Shown in pieces: positions 11,829 to 23,183 of a stretch of DNA of 64,000 bases. Location: NCBI GenBank assembly GCA_018902385.1, contig JABSSW010000036.1, positions 310,001-374,000 on the forward strand, given 5' to 3'. The translations under genes and the position numbers were made by a program. The stretch is from Physcia stellaris (Eukaryota; Ascomycota; Lecanoromycetes; Caliciales; Physciaceae). Within the stretch, counting starts at the first letter, position 1. Each line of letters starts with the position of its first letter. Under the pieces are notes generated by a model. It ran no database searches, had not been told where the DNA came from, and worked only from the letters and a program-made list of their open reading frames with translations.

Positions 11829-12314
11829 GATAACATTTGCACCATCGCACCCACCCACATGATGATGATGCAACAGTATGCAACTAAAGATCTTATGGAC
11901 GCTTTTTATCGTCACAAGAATAACGTAAATCCGCCCCGGTGCGATTCGATATAGTCAATTTGGGTATAAACACTAACCGATTAAGCGGTGGTGCAAACCG
12001 CATGTGTTATCCTGCCGTGCAGGCGATCAACCATTATCCATCTCCATTTGCCTACCTACCGTACAATCCTACTTACCTCTTGTCAGCTTAGCCTACAACG
12101 AGAGATCTAGTGGCTCCTGTTTAACTTGTGTGAGGCGCTACTTCTATGAACCGAGGATGGTCAAGAACATTTTTCGCCATGCAAATATCCGAGCCTTGCA
12201 TTTTCGGTTTGTTGAGTTGCAGAGGTAAGCATAGTCGATTTCTCAATCCAGACAGTTCTGCAATTGTCGACACAGTCCGAGTGAGCCTGTTCGTGTAAGA
12301 TCGCAAGCACCAGA

Positions 12315-12610
12315 GATGGTGAGAAGTAGGGTCAATATGAGAGTTCCGCGGGGAAGGTGGCTGTGTACTATTAATTTGTAATGCCTATGCTTTTTCGTGA
12401 TTGTTTGAATATGCTAGATGGTAATTTTCATTGATAGACGTACTCTATAATCCCCCTTGTTCTCTGCTTCCATGCCCAAGTTCGGTGCAAGTATGCTACT
12501 CCCTTATTATCATCTGCATTGTAGCAAGATGGGCACCCCATTCCCTATCCCTCCTTAAATCAAAGAGGGAAAAATCCAAAACAAAAACAAAGCATACCAA
12601 AATGGCAGAC
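12315..12610 (+). pseudogene. Decayed copy of the 3' end of the NACHT-TPR gene
   Basis: Bases 12315-12445 match 8190-8335: the shared string GGGAAGGTGGCTGTGTA, then TATTAAT against CTATTAAT at the stop, then parallel 3'-UTR text (ATGAGAGTT before it, GTTTGAATA after it). After about 110 unmatched bases, 12557-12610 again resembles 8337-8390 (AAATCAAAG, then AAAACAAA, then TACCA). Differences are mainly transitions. No long open frame remains. This is a relic of a second receptor gene or of a segmental duplication whose coding part is lost or unrecognisable. Confidence 0.65.
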
Positions 12611-14096
12611 TCTTTTACCTAGCTATTCATTTCCCAAATCGAACGACCGTAGGTTCTGAGAAATAACTCTCATGTAGTTTGCATCACATCATTGTTCTCA
12701 GACCGTGTGATAAGGTATCGATACCGAGCCCCTGTCAGCGAACCCAGGCTCCATCTCGCACTCCCGCTTCCTCGACCTCGTAATTGTTGGGAGGTTGGGA
12801 GGAAGGGCCAAAACATACCATATCCGATGATCTGGTAATAACTGGTGCTAATTTCTAACAACATCGCCAGATCCACGATTACCCGACTTAGGGCGGAAGC
12901 CGAACCTTCATACCGTCTTCATATGCTTGGTGCCAAACATGGGTAAGCGTATTACATATTGGGGTGTATCGATGGCGAGGCATGGGAGGCACACCAGACC
13001 ATGGGATACAATAAAGCCCAGCAGCTAGATATCCACCTGAACTTTAATTCCTTTACCCAATCATCCTATACATCTCCGCTCCTCAAACGCAACACCGGAT
13101 TCTGGGCATTCCATTTCGAAACGTCCCTTTTGGAGCCCCCAATTTGAAGAGGGCAGCATACCCCGTTTGCAAACTCCGGCTTTCTTTATGGATACCGAAT
13201 CCAGTGCTATTCACTCTACTCAACTTACTAAGTCGACATCCCGCGCTTTAGCCTTGATCATATCTCTTTGTGTCTGTGAACCTTTTTTTATGGCTTCTCT
13301 CTGAAATCTACGGGGGATTCAGGACCGAAGGGACCAATGGTGAGGAACTTTGGTGAATTGGAAGGTGAGGATGGCATGGTGGAGCTTGTGTGGATATGGG
13401 GTTGAGAGAGGGATTGTGTGAAGACGTGCTCTGACGGTCTGATGGTTTGACAAGGTGATCTCATCACGTGCAACCGCTAGTTGATTGTGGATGTCTATCA
13501 CTTCCTATGAGAGGCGTGATATTCACGGCTGCAAAGTTTCAAGGGAGATCTAGGTAGGCTGCGTACTTGCGCTGTAGAAAGATAAGAATAGAGAGCCGAA
13601 TATCCGCGAATGAACTAGTATTGTACCTCTGAGATGGGCCGAATAAGCCGTTAGGTATCTGAACTCGGGATTATTCAACATGTCTCCATCGGCTGTTTGG
13701 ATAGATTGACAGCGTCACAAAATATCAAGAGGATTCCCCATTTGCTCTGAGCAGACGGATGATTTCGGGAAGGGTGTGACACTTGCATTCGTCCCTTTTC
13801 CCCGATAGTATCTCTCTGGAATGACCGATTTTGGGAATACCAAATCGAGCTAGAGAGAATCTGCCCAATAGCTCGTCATGTATGCATCAACCGCTCTCTG
13901 TCCAGTTCGCCGGATGCTGGTTTGAAGGGGAGAAGAGGCCATCGATTTGTCTACAATGTGGAAATATCGTCTATTTACCCTCGTCTCATGCTCTAGTCTC
14001 TTTAGTCATTCGCTAGTACTGATCTCTATGAACACCTACTTAAATGTAGTATTGCTCGTGGGATGTGGATGTGGAGTAAACCCTTGCTTGCCAGTC

Positions 14097-15029
14097 TCAT
14101 AGGTCTTCTGGAATGACCTCGTAAGAAGTAGCGCTCGAGTTGTGCAGTGACTGCGGTAAGTCTCGTGCTTCTCTGGGCTTCCTCACGCTTTCCATTATCG
14201 CCTTCCGCAGTGCAGGGACATAAGGCTCAGTCCTCGTAGAATCGCCCTGAAGATAAGCCACTTCCAGTTGGAAAGTCGATAGGCCTCGTACTCGTAGTAG
14301 ACCTTCGAGCCTTTTCGTCTCATTCTCGCACAATTCGAACTCATCAACCTGCTGCCAGGGTTGAGAGTGGGAATAGGCCTCTAAGCGAATATTTAGAGAC
14401 CGCAAACTTTGCATGTTCGCAACGAGCTCCCAGTACTGATTCAGATAGATTGGGAGATCATAATGTGGGGTACGGGGATGCTGGTATGCGATGCTGCTTT
14501 CGGGACTATAATGCATTTCGAGGTGTCTTATAGTGTTCAGTCTTGTAGGCGGTATACTGCGAGTAAAAGTCTCTAGACTCTGGAAGTCAAGGAAAATGAA
14601 AGTGTTAGTGGAGTACATCAGATTAATCGCTTCTTGATATATCTGTCGACAGCTGATGAGCAGGCCAATTCCGTGTACCGGAGAAGTCTTATTCGGAACA
14701 GACGTATGGAATACTGGAGGCTCGAAGTATCTCTGTGCCATGGAGATATTGTCTGCCGTGTCTGGAACTGCAACGACTTTCCAGGGAACCGTGATCAAGC
14801 GACATCGGTCATTGCCAATGACATGGGAGTAAATGGCTAATCGTACTTCGAGGGGAATTCTTTGAAGAAGCATGCAGCTTTCGTTGGTAAGGACCTTGCT
14901 AGTGAGAGTGGAAAAAGTGTCGTCGATTCGAGATGATTCAACGTCTATTTGGATGGGGGTTGAGATTGACCGTTCCTTCGCTTTTGGAGATGGACGCATC
15001 CGTCGTGGCAGTAGGGAGTTCCACAGCAT
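14097..15029 (-). CDS. DUF7730-like / F-box-like fungal protein, 310 aa
   Basis: Single exon with an ATG at 15029. After a polar N-terminus comes the signature LLQRIPLEVRLAIYSHVIG (residues about 54-72), the helical opening common to fungal F-box-like and DUF7730 proteins. Next is GLLISCRQIYQEAINLMYSTN (split motif, about 123-143) and the strand-like FIFLDFQSLETF, also typical of the family. The C-terminal half contains leucine-rich alternation (IRHLEMH, LRSLNIRLEA). These proteins are numerous and lineage-expanded in Pezizomycotina and their biochemical role is unknown; SCF-type adaptor activity is only a guess. Confidence 0.7.
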   Translation of the reverse strand: MLWNSLLPRRMRPSPKAKERSISTPIQIDVESSRIDDTFSTLTSKVLTNESCMLLQRIPLEVRLAIYSHVIGNDRCRLITVPWKVVAVPDTADNISMAQRYFEPPVFHTSVPNKTSPVHGIGLLISCRQIYQEAINLMYSTNTFIFLDFQSLETFTRSIPPTRLNTIRHLEMHYSPESSIAYQHPRTPHYDLPIYLNQYWELVANMQSLRSLNIRLEAYSHSQPWQQVDEFELCENETKRLEGLLRVRGLSTFQLEVAYLQGDSTRTEPYVPALRKAIMESVRKPREARDLPQSLHNSSATSYEVIPEDL

Positions 15030-15823
15030 TCTGTCGATATTTGGGATGACAGCCAGCTAGCTCGTGTCTCTCATAACGGTGCGTGGCTTGATAGCCGATG
15101 TGAAGCTGTTCGGGGAAGGTCCAAGAATGGAGGAGTGCTCCTGTAACAGCAAAGATTTCGTGGTCGAAATTAGATCAATTCAGCGCCCGAGTGAGTGTTC
15201 CCATTGTTGATGTTGAAAGCAGAGAGATGTCCGTTACCAGGGATTGCGGCTGAAGATTTATCACAAGTACATGTACTGTACCTTAGGGCCTGTTTTTTTA
15301 GGCAGCAAGGCCGGGTTTGGCTGGAAAGTTAGCGTCAAGACCCCTCAACATGCGTACATTAGCTTACGGTTGTAGGTAACTGTACCTTATGGCCAATCCC
15401 AGAAACGACCTCTGCAATACTCAACGTACTTAGGTCCCGGACTTGACTTTCGCATATCTCACTTGTATATTTCTTCAATGCCCAAACGCCGCGCTATTCT
15501 TATATTTCTTCAATGCCCAAACGCCGCGCTATGCTCCCTATGCTATCCAAAGTAATCCAAACCCAGGGTATCACTCTCAATAAAGATCCCACAGTCAACG
15601 TTGATTGGCATCATCCCCCGCCAAACTCGCATCCCAACCACTCAACGGCCTCTTCCTCCTCTCCCTCTCCACCCTTTCCCTCTCCTTTTCCATCTTTTCT
15701 TCTCTTCAGTGACATCGTTTGTCCCCATAATCTCCATATCCACCTTCCTCGCCTCCCCCAGTACCCCATCTACTACCCTCATCAACTCCCCCTCCTTTTC
15801 CAAATCTAGCACGCGCCCTCTCC
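15030..15823. other. Intergenic region with short tandem duplication
   Basis: No gene is recognised. It contains the 35-bp tandem duplication at 15466-15535 and a long pyrimidine-rich run (about 15650-15840) that creates spurious Pro/Ser-rich open frames and lies just past the 3' end of the mannosyltransferase gene. Confidence 0.5.
15466..15535. repeat. Two-copy 35-bp tandem duplication
   Basis: Units 15466-15500 and 15501-15535 differ at one base (end of unit: ATTCT against ATGCT). Each begins TATATTTCTTCAATGCCC. The near identity implies a recent slippage or repair event. No coding consequence is visible. Confidence 0.9.
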
Positions 15824-17372
15824 TCAAACAAGGCAGACGCCCCATCTTCCAGCCCTCCTTCCCCCTTGTGTCATATTCCGACTGCCAAACATGACGTGCG
15901 TAAATGTGGCCATCTCCGTACTGCCTGCGTTCGACTTATTCTTCCGCAACGAGCCATTGAACCAGAACGGTCGGCCGAGGTGGTCAAGGTGTAGGGCTTG
16001 CGCGCTGCAGACCTGCATCGGTGCCGGGTCGGCCGAGTGCGTGGAGAGGATGCGGTGGTGAGTGACTTCACGGAAGGCTCCGAGGCGGGGCTTGAGATCT
16101 GTAGATTCGTGGAATCTGGACGATGAAGGAGGCTTGGGGTTAAGAAGGGGGGATCGGAAAGGAGTGAGGGGCTCGGTGGGTTCGGGACTGGGCTTGTATA
16201 TCGGCGTGAGAGTCCCAATTGAACTTGCGTAGGCCGGTGCGAAGCTGTAGTTTGAAGAGGAGAGTTCCGAGGCTAGCCAGAAGGTCTCTTTGTCGCCTAT
16301 GTTGTTCTTTAGCTTTTGCCAGGGGGAAAGTGGGAAATGGACACTTACCATGGACGTGCTTGTATGTCTCCTGTTCGCGGACTTTGCGGGTATTCATCCA
16401 GCATGCGAACAACAGGCTCATGAATACGTTTGATCGTCCCTTGTCCATGCATACCACGGCCGAGTCCATTTCCTGGTACGCATCTGCGGTCCAAAACAGG
16501 CTTTCATTCAGTTTCGGACTTGGCTCTCTACCTTCCATGATCGAGCGCACCCAATCATGTCTTCCGCGGTCATCTTCTTGGATGAATGCACGATCATGCC
16601 AGAAAAGGGTTCCTGTCTCAAGTAGACCTGGTTCTTCTTCGAAGATGTTGTCTGGGGCGCGCAGGAAGATTGCATCTGCGTCAACGACCATAGTCTTCTT
16701 GAAGCGGCTCGCAAGCATAGCAAAAGGCTTCATGGCCCATGAACCGCCCACAAGCCCTGACATACCGTTATCGAAGTAGTGGAGCAGATCCATGGTTTCA
16801 ATGTCTGGCCCCAGATCGGTGAAGACTCGGCGGTCATGGAACGATAAGTCTTCATCCCCAGCGTATGCGACCTGAATTGGCAGTGTTGAGTTAAGAACGT
16901 TGCGAAGAGAACGGATTAGATGGAGGGCGAAGATAAGGTTCGAAGATCCTGCGCATATGACTATGCCCTTCTCAGCCTCGAATACATTTGGTTGCCTCTG
17001 CCATGGAACGTAAGTCGCGGATGCGGGTTGCCACCATGGAAAGTAGCCTCGTAAAAGAGATGTCAGCGGCTGCCGGTCGAGCGATGGATCCTTCATTGCT
17101 GTTTCGGCGAGTGTAGACAAGCGTGCGATCCGATCACCCATCTCCGCAAAATTCTCAGGCTCGGGCGGATCTTGCAATAGTGACTGCAGCTCTCTCGTCG
17201 TCGCATTGGCCACCTGCGCATGATATGTGTCTGAAGGACCGTTGTGTGGAATTAGAGGCAAGTGGGACTTCAGATGCGATATACCTCGCAGACTTGTACC
17301 AAACATATATATAAAAAAGCAACAAAAAGCGGCCAGAGCACACTTGTGGGTCATCAACGCAAAGGCAATCAT
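15824..17372 (-). CDS. MNN1-family alpha-1,3-mannosyltransferase (GT71), 498 aa
   Basis: Golgi type II membrane enzyme predicted to add terminal alpha-1,3-mannose to glycoprotein glycans. Exons 17372-16349 and 16296-15824, joined by a 52-bp intron that restores HVHGDKETFW. The ATG at 17372 opens a hydrophobic signal anchor (about residues 1-27). The catalytic DxD-type motif VVDADAIFL sits at about 229-237, preceded by PIQVAYAGDEDLS and GGSWAMKPFAM, both typical of the Mannosyl_trans3 fold. Exon 2 carries GDKETFW and the C-terminal LDHLGRPFWFNGSL motif of the family. Codons before 17372 (GTG at 17411) are open but lack an ATG. Confidence 0.85.
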
Positions 17373-18296
17373 GTTGAGGGAAAAAAGAATAAAAGTAAAC
17401 GTCGGCAACACACATAGATAAGGGGCCAGTTTAGTAGTGGCTATGGCATTCTGAAAAGGTGTGTTGTATTCTCACTGTGAGAGCATTGGCAATACTTCAC
17501 CGTAGTAGTAAATCGACCAAAGAAAAGAGAAGGCAAACTAGACTTGGACCTGATTTGTTTACGGAAGCGCAAGTGATACCTTACTATCCTGGAGGAGAAC
17601 AGGAATAGCTCATCGCCTTTTTTCCGCAGCTTGCCTTGTTCTCGAAAAGTCGTCATGGCTTGCTTCAAAGTGCTTTCTGTTGTGTTAGAGGCGAAGGACG
17701 AGCCGCAACAGTGCCAGCTGGTCGCTTCTACCGCCAGAAAGCTCAACTAGCCACCAATCACTGTTGCTTGTTCATTGCCGCTGTGCTTATTCGAGTGTTT
17801 CGCATCAAGCGATTACGCGAATTGGCCGCGAGGCTCTCATTTTGAACCACGGGCATTCGTCACTGAGAATCACAAGAGGCCGTCTCGTAGAGTATCTTCA
17901 GCCCATGAGTGAAGCAGGATTGCGTAGACAAAAATACAAACTTGACTGCGCCCACCATTCGCGGTGTGCAAGGACAGCGTGTGCCAGCCTGGAGGTGAAG
18001 ACATGCGCCTCGTCCGTAATCCTACACCGGGCTGAGTAAAGTATGCCTTTGGAACATTTGCGATGAGTCATGACAAGATTGAAAGGAACCGAGACGAGTC
18101 AGATGACGGCGGAGAGTGCTGGTTTCAAAATCTGTCGGGAAAGCTTAGCATGGGATGACGGCTGGTCTAGTTTGGATTAGGGCTAGCTCTGAGCTAATTT
18201 AGTACATCTAATGTTTCAAATTTCAATCCTCTACCTATTATTGTGGGCAGGCAAGCGAATCCATATCCTCTGCCATGTCGGGAGGGATAGTTGAAG
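17373..18296. other. Intergenic region between mannosyltransferase and RPC25
   Basis: Divergent promoters are expected here: minus strand for the mannosyltransferase, plus strand for RPC25. The short open frames do not resemble genes and no repeat was seen. Confidence 0.4.
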
Positions 18297-19367
18297 ATGT
18301 TCATACTCGTAAGGATTTGTCTATTCATGCCTCGTGAACAGTTATGTCAGGGGCTATGCTAAGCTTAGTAGACTACCATTTCGGATTTGGTCCAGATCTC
18401 CCCTGAAGACCTCGAGAAACCTAGCGTGGAGGCCATCGAGGACAACATCAATGCCAAGTACTCCAATAAGGTATCCCTGTTGGTTGAAAATCGGTCTATC
18501 AGCGCGAGCGATGATTAAGACGGTGTCATAGGTCATCCAGAAAATCGGTCTTTGCATCTGTGTCTATGATATCTTGACCGCCTCCGATGGCCTCATTGGC
18601 CATGGCACCGGCGTTATCAATGTCAACGGTAACCCCATGGCAAACACGCATAGTATAGAGCTGCCGTCGCTCACGTGTTTCAAGTCGAGTTCCGATTGAT
18701 CGTCTTCCGCCCGTTCAAGGGCGAGATCATTATGGGGCGTGTTCGCGGTTCTACAGATTTAGGCATCAGAAGTAATGATGTGAAGACTCCTGCCGTAAAA
18801 GAGTTACACTAAATCATTTTACAGTCTCGCTGGAGTTTTTTGAAGATATCTGGGTTCCCTCACATCTTCTTCTCGACAACAGCCATTTGTAGGTATTTCG
18901 AGTCCCCGCAATATGTACTTTCTTTAGTACCCGCATTTGGTCTGGTGAGATACCTAGATCTGCTGCACCTTTTAGATCAGCGGTGGCAGGTTCAGTATTC
19001 TTGCTGAATTCTGTCCGTCCCAGCGATGCCGAAGAACAGACCTGGGTCTGGCGTAACGACAACCAGGATTACTATTACGACCGCAACGAATGGATCCGCG
19101 TATGTGTCGAGGCGGAGCAATGGCATGACCTCTCACCTGTGGCTCCTGCACAGATGGGAACAGCTGCAGCGAAACCGAACCAGAAGAGCCCGTATAGCAT
19201 TACGGTAAGCCAAGCCTCATCAATTCCCGCCCCAAATCCTGCGAAGACGATGTCGCTATGCGGGATTTGCAGGGGCAGCTCAGAAGATAATACCGCAGAC
19301 TCGGAGCTGATCGGGCTGGCAGGCTTCAATAACACAACCCGGCCTCGGCCTGGTGCAATGGTGGTAG
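18297..19367 (+). CDS. RPC25: RNA polymerase III subunit Rpc25 (Rpb7-like), 210 aa
   Basis: The stalk subunit of Pol III, pairing with Rpc17 in initiation of tRNA and 5S transcription in the nucleus. Seven exons fit in phase: 18297-18308 (only MFIL), 18372-18470, 18532-18628, 18685-18771, 18825-18888, about 18976-19204 and 19323-19367. The N-terminal half reads ISDLVQISPEDLEKPS, IQKIGLCICVYDILTA, LIGHGTGVINV and VEFRLIVFRPFKGEI, the diagnostic Rpc25 core. The OB-fold part has EFFEDIWVPSHLL and EQTWVWRNDNQDYYYD. The C-terminus ASITQPGLGLVQWW is the conserved tail, found only after removing a 118-bp last intron. The acceptor of exon 6 has alternatives at 18928 and 18958 in the same phase; 18976 gives a length close to yeast Rpc25 (212 aa). 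Converges on HPM1. Confidence 0.92.
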
Positions 19368-19661
19368 TAAGCTCCATGATTGAGATAAAAAAGCTTGTGA
19401 GCGATGGAGAAGGAGATGTTAGACACTGTTTCGATAACCATGGTAGGTGCGGCCTCGCTATGTCGGAGATCATTGCTGATGGCGTGACTCATGTTACTAG
19501 TAAAATGGTACATGTCTGTCATATTACACGATGTGTGCGGTTCTGGATGTGACATTAAGGAAATTCAGAGCGCAAAATGTTGATCACTCAACTATTCGCC
19601 ATCTACCTGCTCATCGTGAGAACTTTTAATCTCGTCGACAATACTATACAACAATGACGGT

Positions 19662-21081
19662 TCATTGGTGCGGCGTTACAAGGGCCTGGCCCAGTCTAAT
19701 CCTGACGCCCAATATCACTCGGCTTACTCCAACTCCATCTAGCTCCCAGAGAAGCTCGGGCTGCCCTCCGATCTTATTTAGCTCCCTTGAGAAATCTTCA
19801 ACGCCACCTCCTACGCCAAAGTATACCTGCTTCACCGCTACCATCCCGGATGCCGTTCCCCCGTTCTTCTCTGCTACTCTCAGGATGGAGACCAAGGTCT
19901 CAGTAAAAGGGGTCAGCGTTGGAAGAGCGTAGATAGTTTCACTGGCCAATACGAGCGTGGTGGCATGATTGTGCTCATCGTTCTTCGCTTGAGGGACAAG
20001 ACCAAGAAGTTCGTGACCCCAAGCCCCGGATATGGCATCAACTCGGATGTTTCGGTCTGCCAACTCACACATGAATCGATCTGTGAGTTCCGGTGTAACC
20101 TCAAAGTCATCTTCCATGTTATCTGAGAGCAACGAGGAGCAGGCACACCAAACAAGAAAGAGATTTGGTATCGTAGAATGAGTGAGGACCGAAACATTGT
20201 AGTCGCACACTGTCAAGTAGATTGCCGGAGAGAGGTGGTGCTCTACCTTAGGTCGCGACAAGAGTGCGCTGAGTACCACGAGAGATGGTAATGCAGATCC
20301 TGCACCAAGCTAAGCACCGAGAGATGAGCATCATGTAAAGTAAGAGGGTTTCTCCTCCAGTTATTAAAAGCGGCCTACCTCGACAATGTGGAGCCTGCCC
20401 TTGGGAAGTCCTTCGCCACCGGCCAGCGGTTTGAGCTGTTTGGCGAGGTAATTGGCGAGGTCTATTGAACATTCCCAGGTCTTGAATCCACCTTCATAAA
20501 TCTTTGGAGTAATGTCATCATTTGTGACACCATAACTGGGTTTCATACTAGGCGTTTCATCTTCGGCCATGATCTGGGTACGAATATCGAACAGCTCCCG
20601 ACGAGGGATTTTGAGGGTAGTGCCCTTCTCATACTCAAATGCAGACGTACTGTAGGAAATCTGAGAGGGAAGGGAGGAAAGCTACGAAGATTTCTGTGGT
20701 CAGTGAGACCATTTTTGAACTGCGGATCGACAACAGTCAAAACATAGTGTGATCTATTAGGGACTGAGAAATAATTTGTAGGTGGAGCTAGGAACATGAT
20801 CGGAGCAGATTTTCGGCAGGGCAAGTGGATCATAAAGGAGAGCTTCTAGGGCAGTATGGCGAATACAGATGTACAAAGTCTCTGAGATCAAGCAGAGAGA
20901 TGTTCTCAGCAAGTGGGAGCCCAAGCTGGCATACCAGGTCATAGAGTGTATGCAATCGAGGCTTTTCGATTTCTTGTGGCTCTCCTTCCGTCGTCACTGG
21001 TTTTTGGTACGGTACCGCATCCTCAGCTTCACTGCTTTCAATATCATCGTCGTCAAACCTGAAGGCGAAAGGTTTCGACAT
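19662..21081 (-). CDS. HPM1: Protein-histidine N-methyltransferase HPM1 (METTL18 family), 365 aa
   Basis: SAM-dependent enzyme; in yeast Hpm1 methylates a histidine of ribosomal protein Rpl3. Exons 21081-20935, 20681-20379 and 20309-19662, all phase 0. The first splice joins HTLYDL to LSSLPSQISYST. Exon 2 carries GTTLKIPRRELFD and the hallmark YEGGFKTWECSIDL. The second splice completes SAM motif I as VELGAGSALPSL. Exon 3 contains the motif II/III region VCDYNVSVL and IPNLFL. The ATG at 21081 opens a short acidic leader (FDDDDIESSEAED). Divergent from NOP12 across 349 bp, so the two ribosome-linked genes may share a promoter. Confidence 0.92.
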
Positions 21082-21430
21082 TCGAAGTCAGAAAATTTAT
21101 CCAAAATAAGCTGGATATTGGACGATGCCTAATACTCTCAGCACTGCCTGAACAAGGAGAGATGATAAACATGTGGGTCTAAAGATCAAGCTCTCTAGCG
21201 AAACAAGACATTACAGTATACTAGAAATAACAACCGAGAACAACAACACCAGCCAGAATTTCGTGATTCTGGTGGAAGGTTCATTTCTCGTTGCCTCAGT
21301 GCGCCAAACATGCCAGTCGAACCCTAGAAAGGGGCTTGCTAGATCGTACTTAGGGTTACGATTCTCTTGGCACACGTCGACAGCCTTGAACTTGACAAAT
21401 TTTAGAGCCAGATTGACCGAATCGTACTAT
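21082..21430. promoter_or_regulatory. Shared divergent promoter of HPM1 and NOP12
   Basis: The two start codons lie 349 bp apart on opposite strands with no gene between. Both products act in ribosome biogenesis or ribosomal protein modification, so co-regulation is plausible, but I could not pin down a specific factor site. Confidence 0.5.
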
Positions 21431-23183
21431 ATGATGGCCAAGAAAGCTCTAAGTACTGAGAAGGCTCACAAAAGGGTATCTGCATCGTATGACCCTGCCT
21501 TGGCCAGCCTCTTTGAGTCCAGCGTAAGTACCGCGACAATCAAACACCCACAGAGGTCTGAATAGATCAAGGTTCTGTAGGCTGACAGAAACCAGCTCGG
21601 CCCCATTGATGTTGCTTCTCAGCAAGCTTCTCGCACGCCGGATCAGGCGACTGTGTCCTTTCGTAATGAGACCAGCGTAGACCCTCGGAAAAGCGACCCC
21701 CGTGTCGAATCCGCACCAGATGGAGAAGCTCAGGCGATACACAGGGGACTGGACAGGGAGGACAGCGGCCAAGTAGTCCGTGAAGACAAGTTACAACGAA
21801 GCCGCAAGCGAAAACACAATGATGCCGAGGATAATATTGAAGGTGTATACATGCAGAAATTGGTAAGGGAGGAGATCAGGGAAGACTCGAAGCGGCGAAA
21901 GCAAGATCATGTGCCTACCTCAAACTCCCTTTCAAGCGCTAATAGGGCTCATGCGGAAAACATCACTGAACTAGGAAGTGATGGAGGGGGGACGAGCGAC
22001 GAGCGAGAGAGTTCCCCACCAGACGTACCACAGCATGAGAGCCTTAGAGCCCCTGGATCGGACTCAGACGTGGAGAAGGCATCTAGAACTGTATTCTTGG
22101 CAAATGTCTCTACAGTAGCAATAAAGTCTAAGAGCGGAAAAAGAGCATTGCTTGAGCATCTCGCTTCTTTCCTACCATCTCTTCACAACCAGCAGACACC
22201 GCACAAGGTGGAATCACTTCGGTTTCGGTCGACTGCTTTCACAAATAGTGCAGTTCCCAAAAAAGCAGCTTTCGCGAAGAAGGAACTGATGGAATCAACT
22301 ACCAAAAGCACAAACGCCTACGCCGTCTACAGCACGCAGCTAGCGGCAAGAGAGGCGACTAAAAGACTCAATGGAACCATGGTGCTGGACCGTCACCTGA
22401 GAGTTGACTCCGTAGCTCATCCAGCGAAGCAAGACCATCGCCGATGTGTGTTCGTTGGGAATCTCGGTTTCGTTGACGATGAAAGTTCGATGAATGCCGT
22501 AGAGGATGATGCCAACAACAAACGCCCGCGAAAGAAAAAGGAAGCTGCTGATGTCGAGGAAGGACTTTGGAGGCAATTTAGCAAAGCCGGCACGCTTGAG
22601 AGCGTTCGAGTTATTCGAGACAAGACAACTCGTGTAGGAAAAGGATTTGCATACGTGCAGTTTGAGGTTCGCTTCTTCCCCCTCAGAAAATTCAATACAG
22701 AGGCTGACTTCCTTCTAGGACCCCAACGGTGTTGAAAAGGCTCTCCTCTTCAACGACAGGAAGTTTCCGCCTCTTCTTCCTAGGACTCTCCGAGTCACAA
22801 GGGCGAAAACTGCTGCCAAGACAGGTTCTCGTCAAAGGGACGAAAAGCGTCCCAAGAAGAACGCTGTGCCTTCGCAAACTCCCTCGGGATATCAACCAAA
22901 GATTGGGTCACAAGTTCAGTCCCTCTCAGGCAGAGCCGGAAAGCTACTGGGTCGAGCAGGAGCAGCGCAATTGCAGGATCGCAGAAAACGGGACCTTAGC
23001 AATCTCGGTGTTGGGAAATTCCCCGAAGCAATCGTTTTCGAAGGACATCGAGCGAGTAGCAAACATGGAAAGGGAACCTCAAAGCTTGGAGGGACTGGCA
23101 AGAAGCAGGGGAAGCCTCAGGATCGAAGTAGCAAAAGGGGTGCAGCGTTCAAAGCGAATGGCAGAAAAAAAGGGAAGACTTGA
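21431..23183 (+). CDS. NOP12: Nucleolar protein 12 (RRM, 60S biogenesis), about 547 aa
   Basis: RNA-binding factor for pre-25S rRNA processing in the nucleolus. Exons 21431-21523, 21581-22666 and 22719-23183, phase 0 throughout. The N-terminus YDPALASLFESS matches the Nop12 opening. A Lys/Arg-rich acidic linker precedes RRM1 (RNP2 TVFLANVS, RNP1 region TNAYAVY) and RRM2 (RNP2 RCVFVGNLGF, RNP1 GKGFAYVQFE). The second intron splits RRM2 just after RNP1 and uses the unusual donor GTTCGC; the join reads YVQFEDPNGVEKALLF, as expected. The C-terminal 120 residues are basic (Gly/Lys/Arg), as in the family. A second ATG follows immediately at 21434. Confidence 0.9.

Larger units (their letters stand above)
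9974..14096. other. Gene-poor 4.1-kb accessory stretch
   Basis: I find no convincing gene. The longest open frame (10606-11100, +) has no recognisable motif and an antisense rival, so it is not called. The stretch contains a small hairpin around 10650-10682 (CCGTAATC arms), the 123-bp inverted repeat at 11706-11828, and a decayed copy of the 3' end of the NACHT-TPR gene at 12315-12610. The mixture suggests a rearranged, decaying accessory interval. Confidence 0.5.

Noticed and set aside
18983-19552. 189-codon single-exon gene
   Set aside because: Only its first part is real, as exon 6 of RPC25; the rest is intron and out-of-frame sequence, since the true C-terminus (QPGLGLVQWW) is in another frame after a 118-bp intron.
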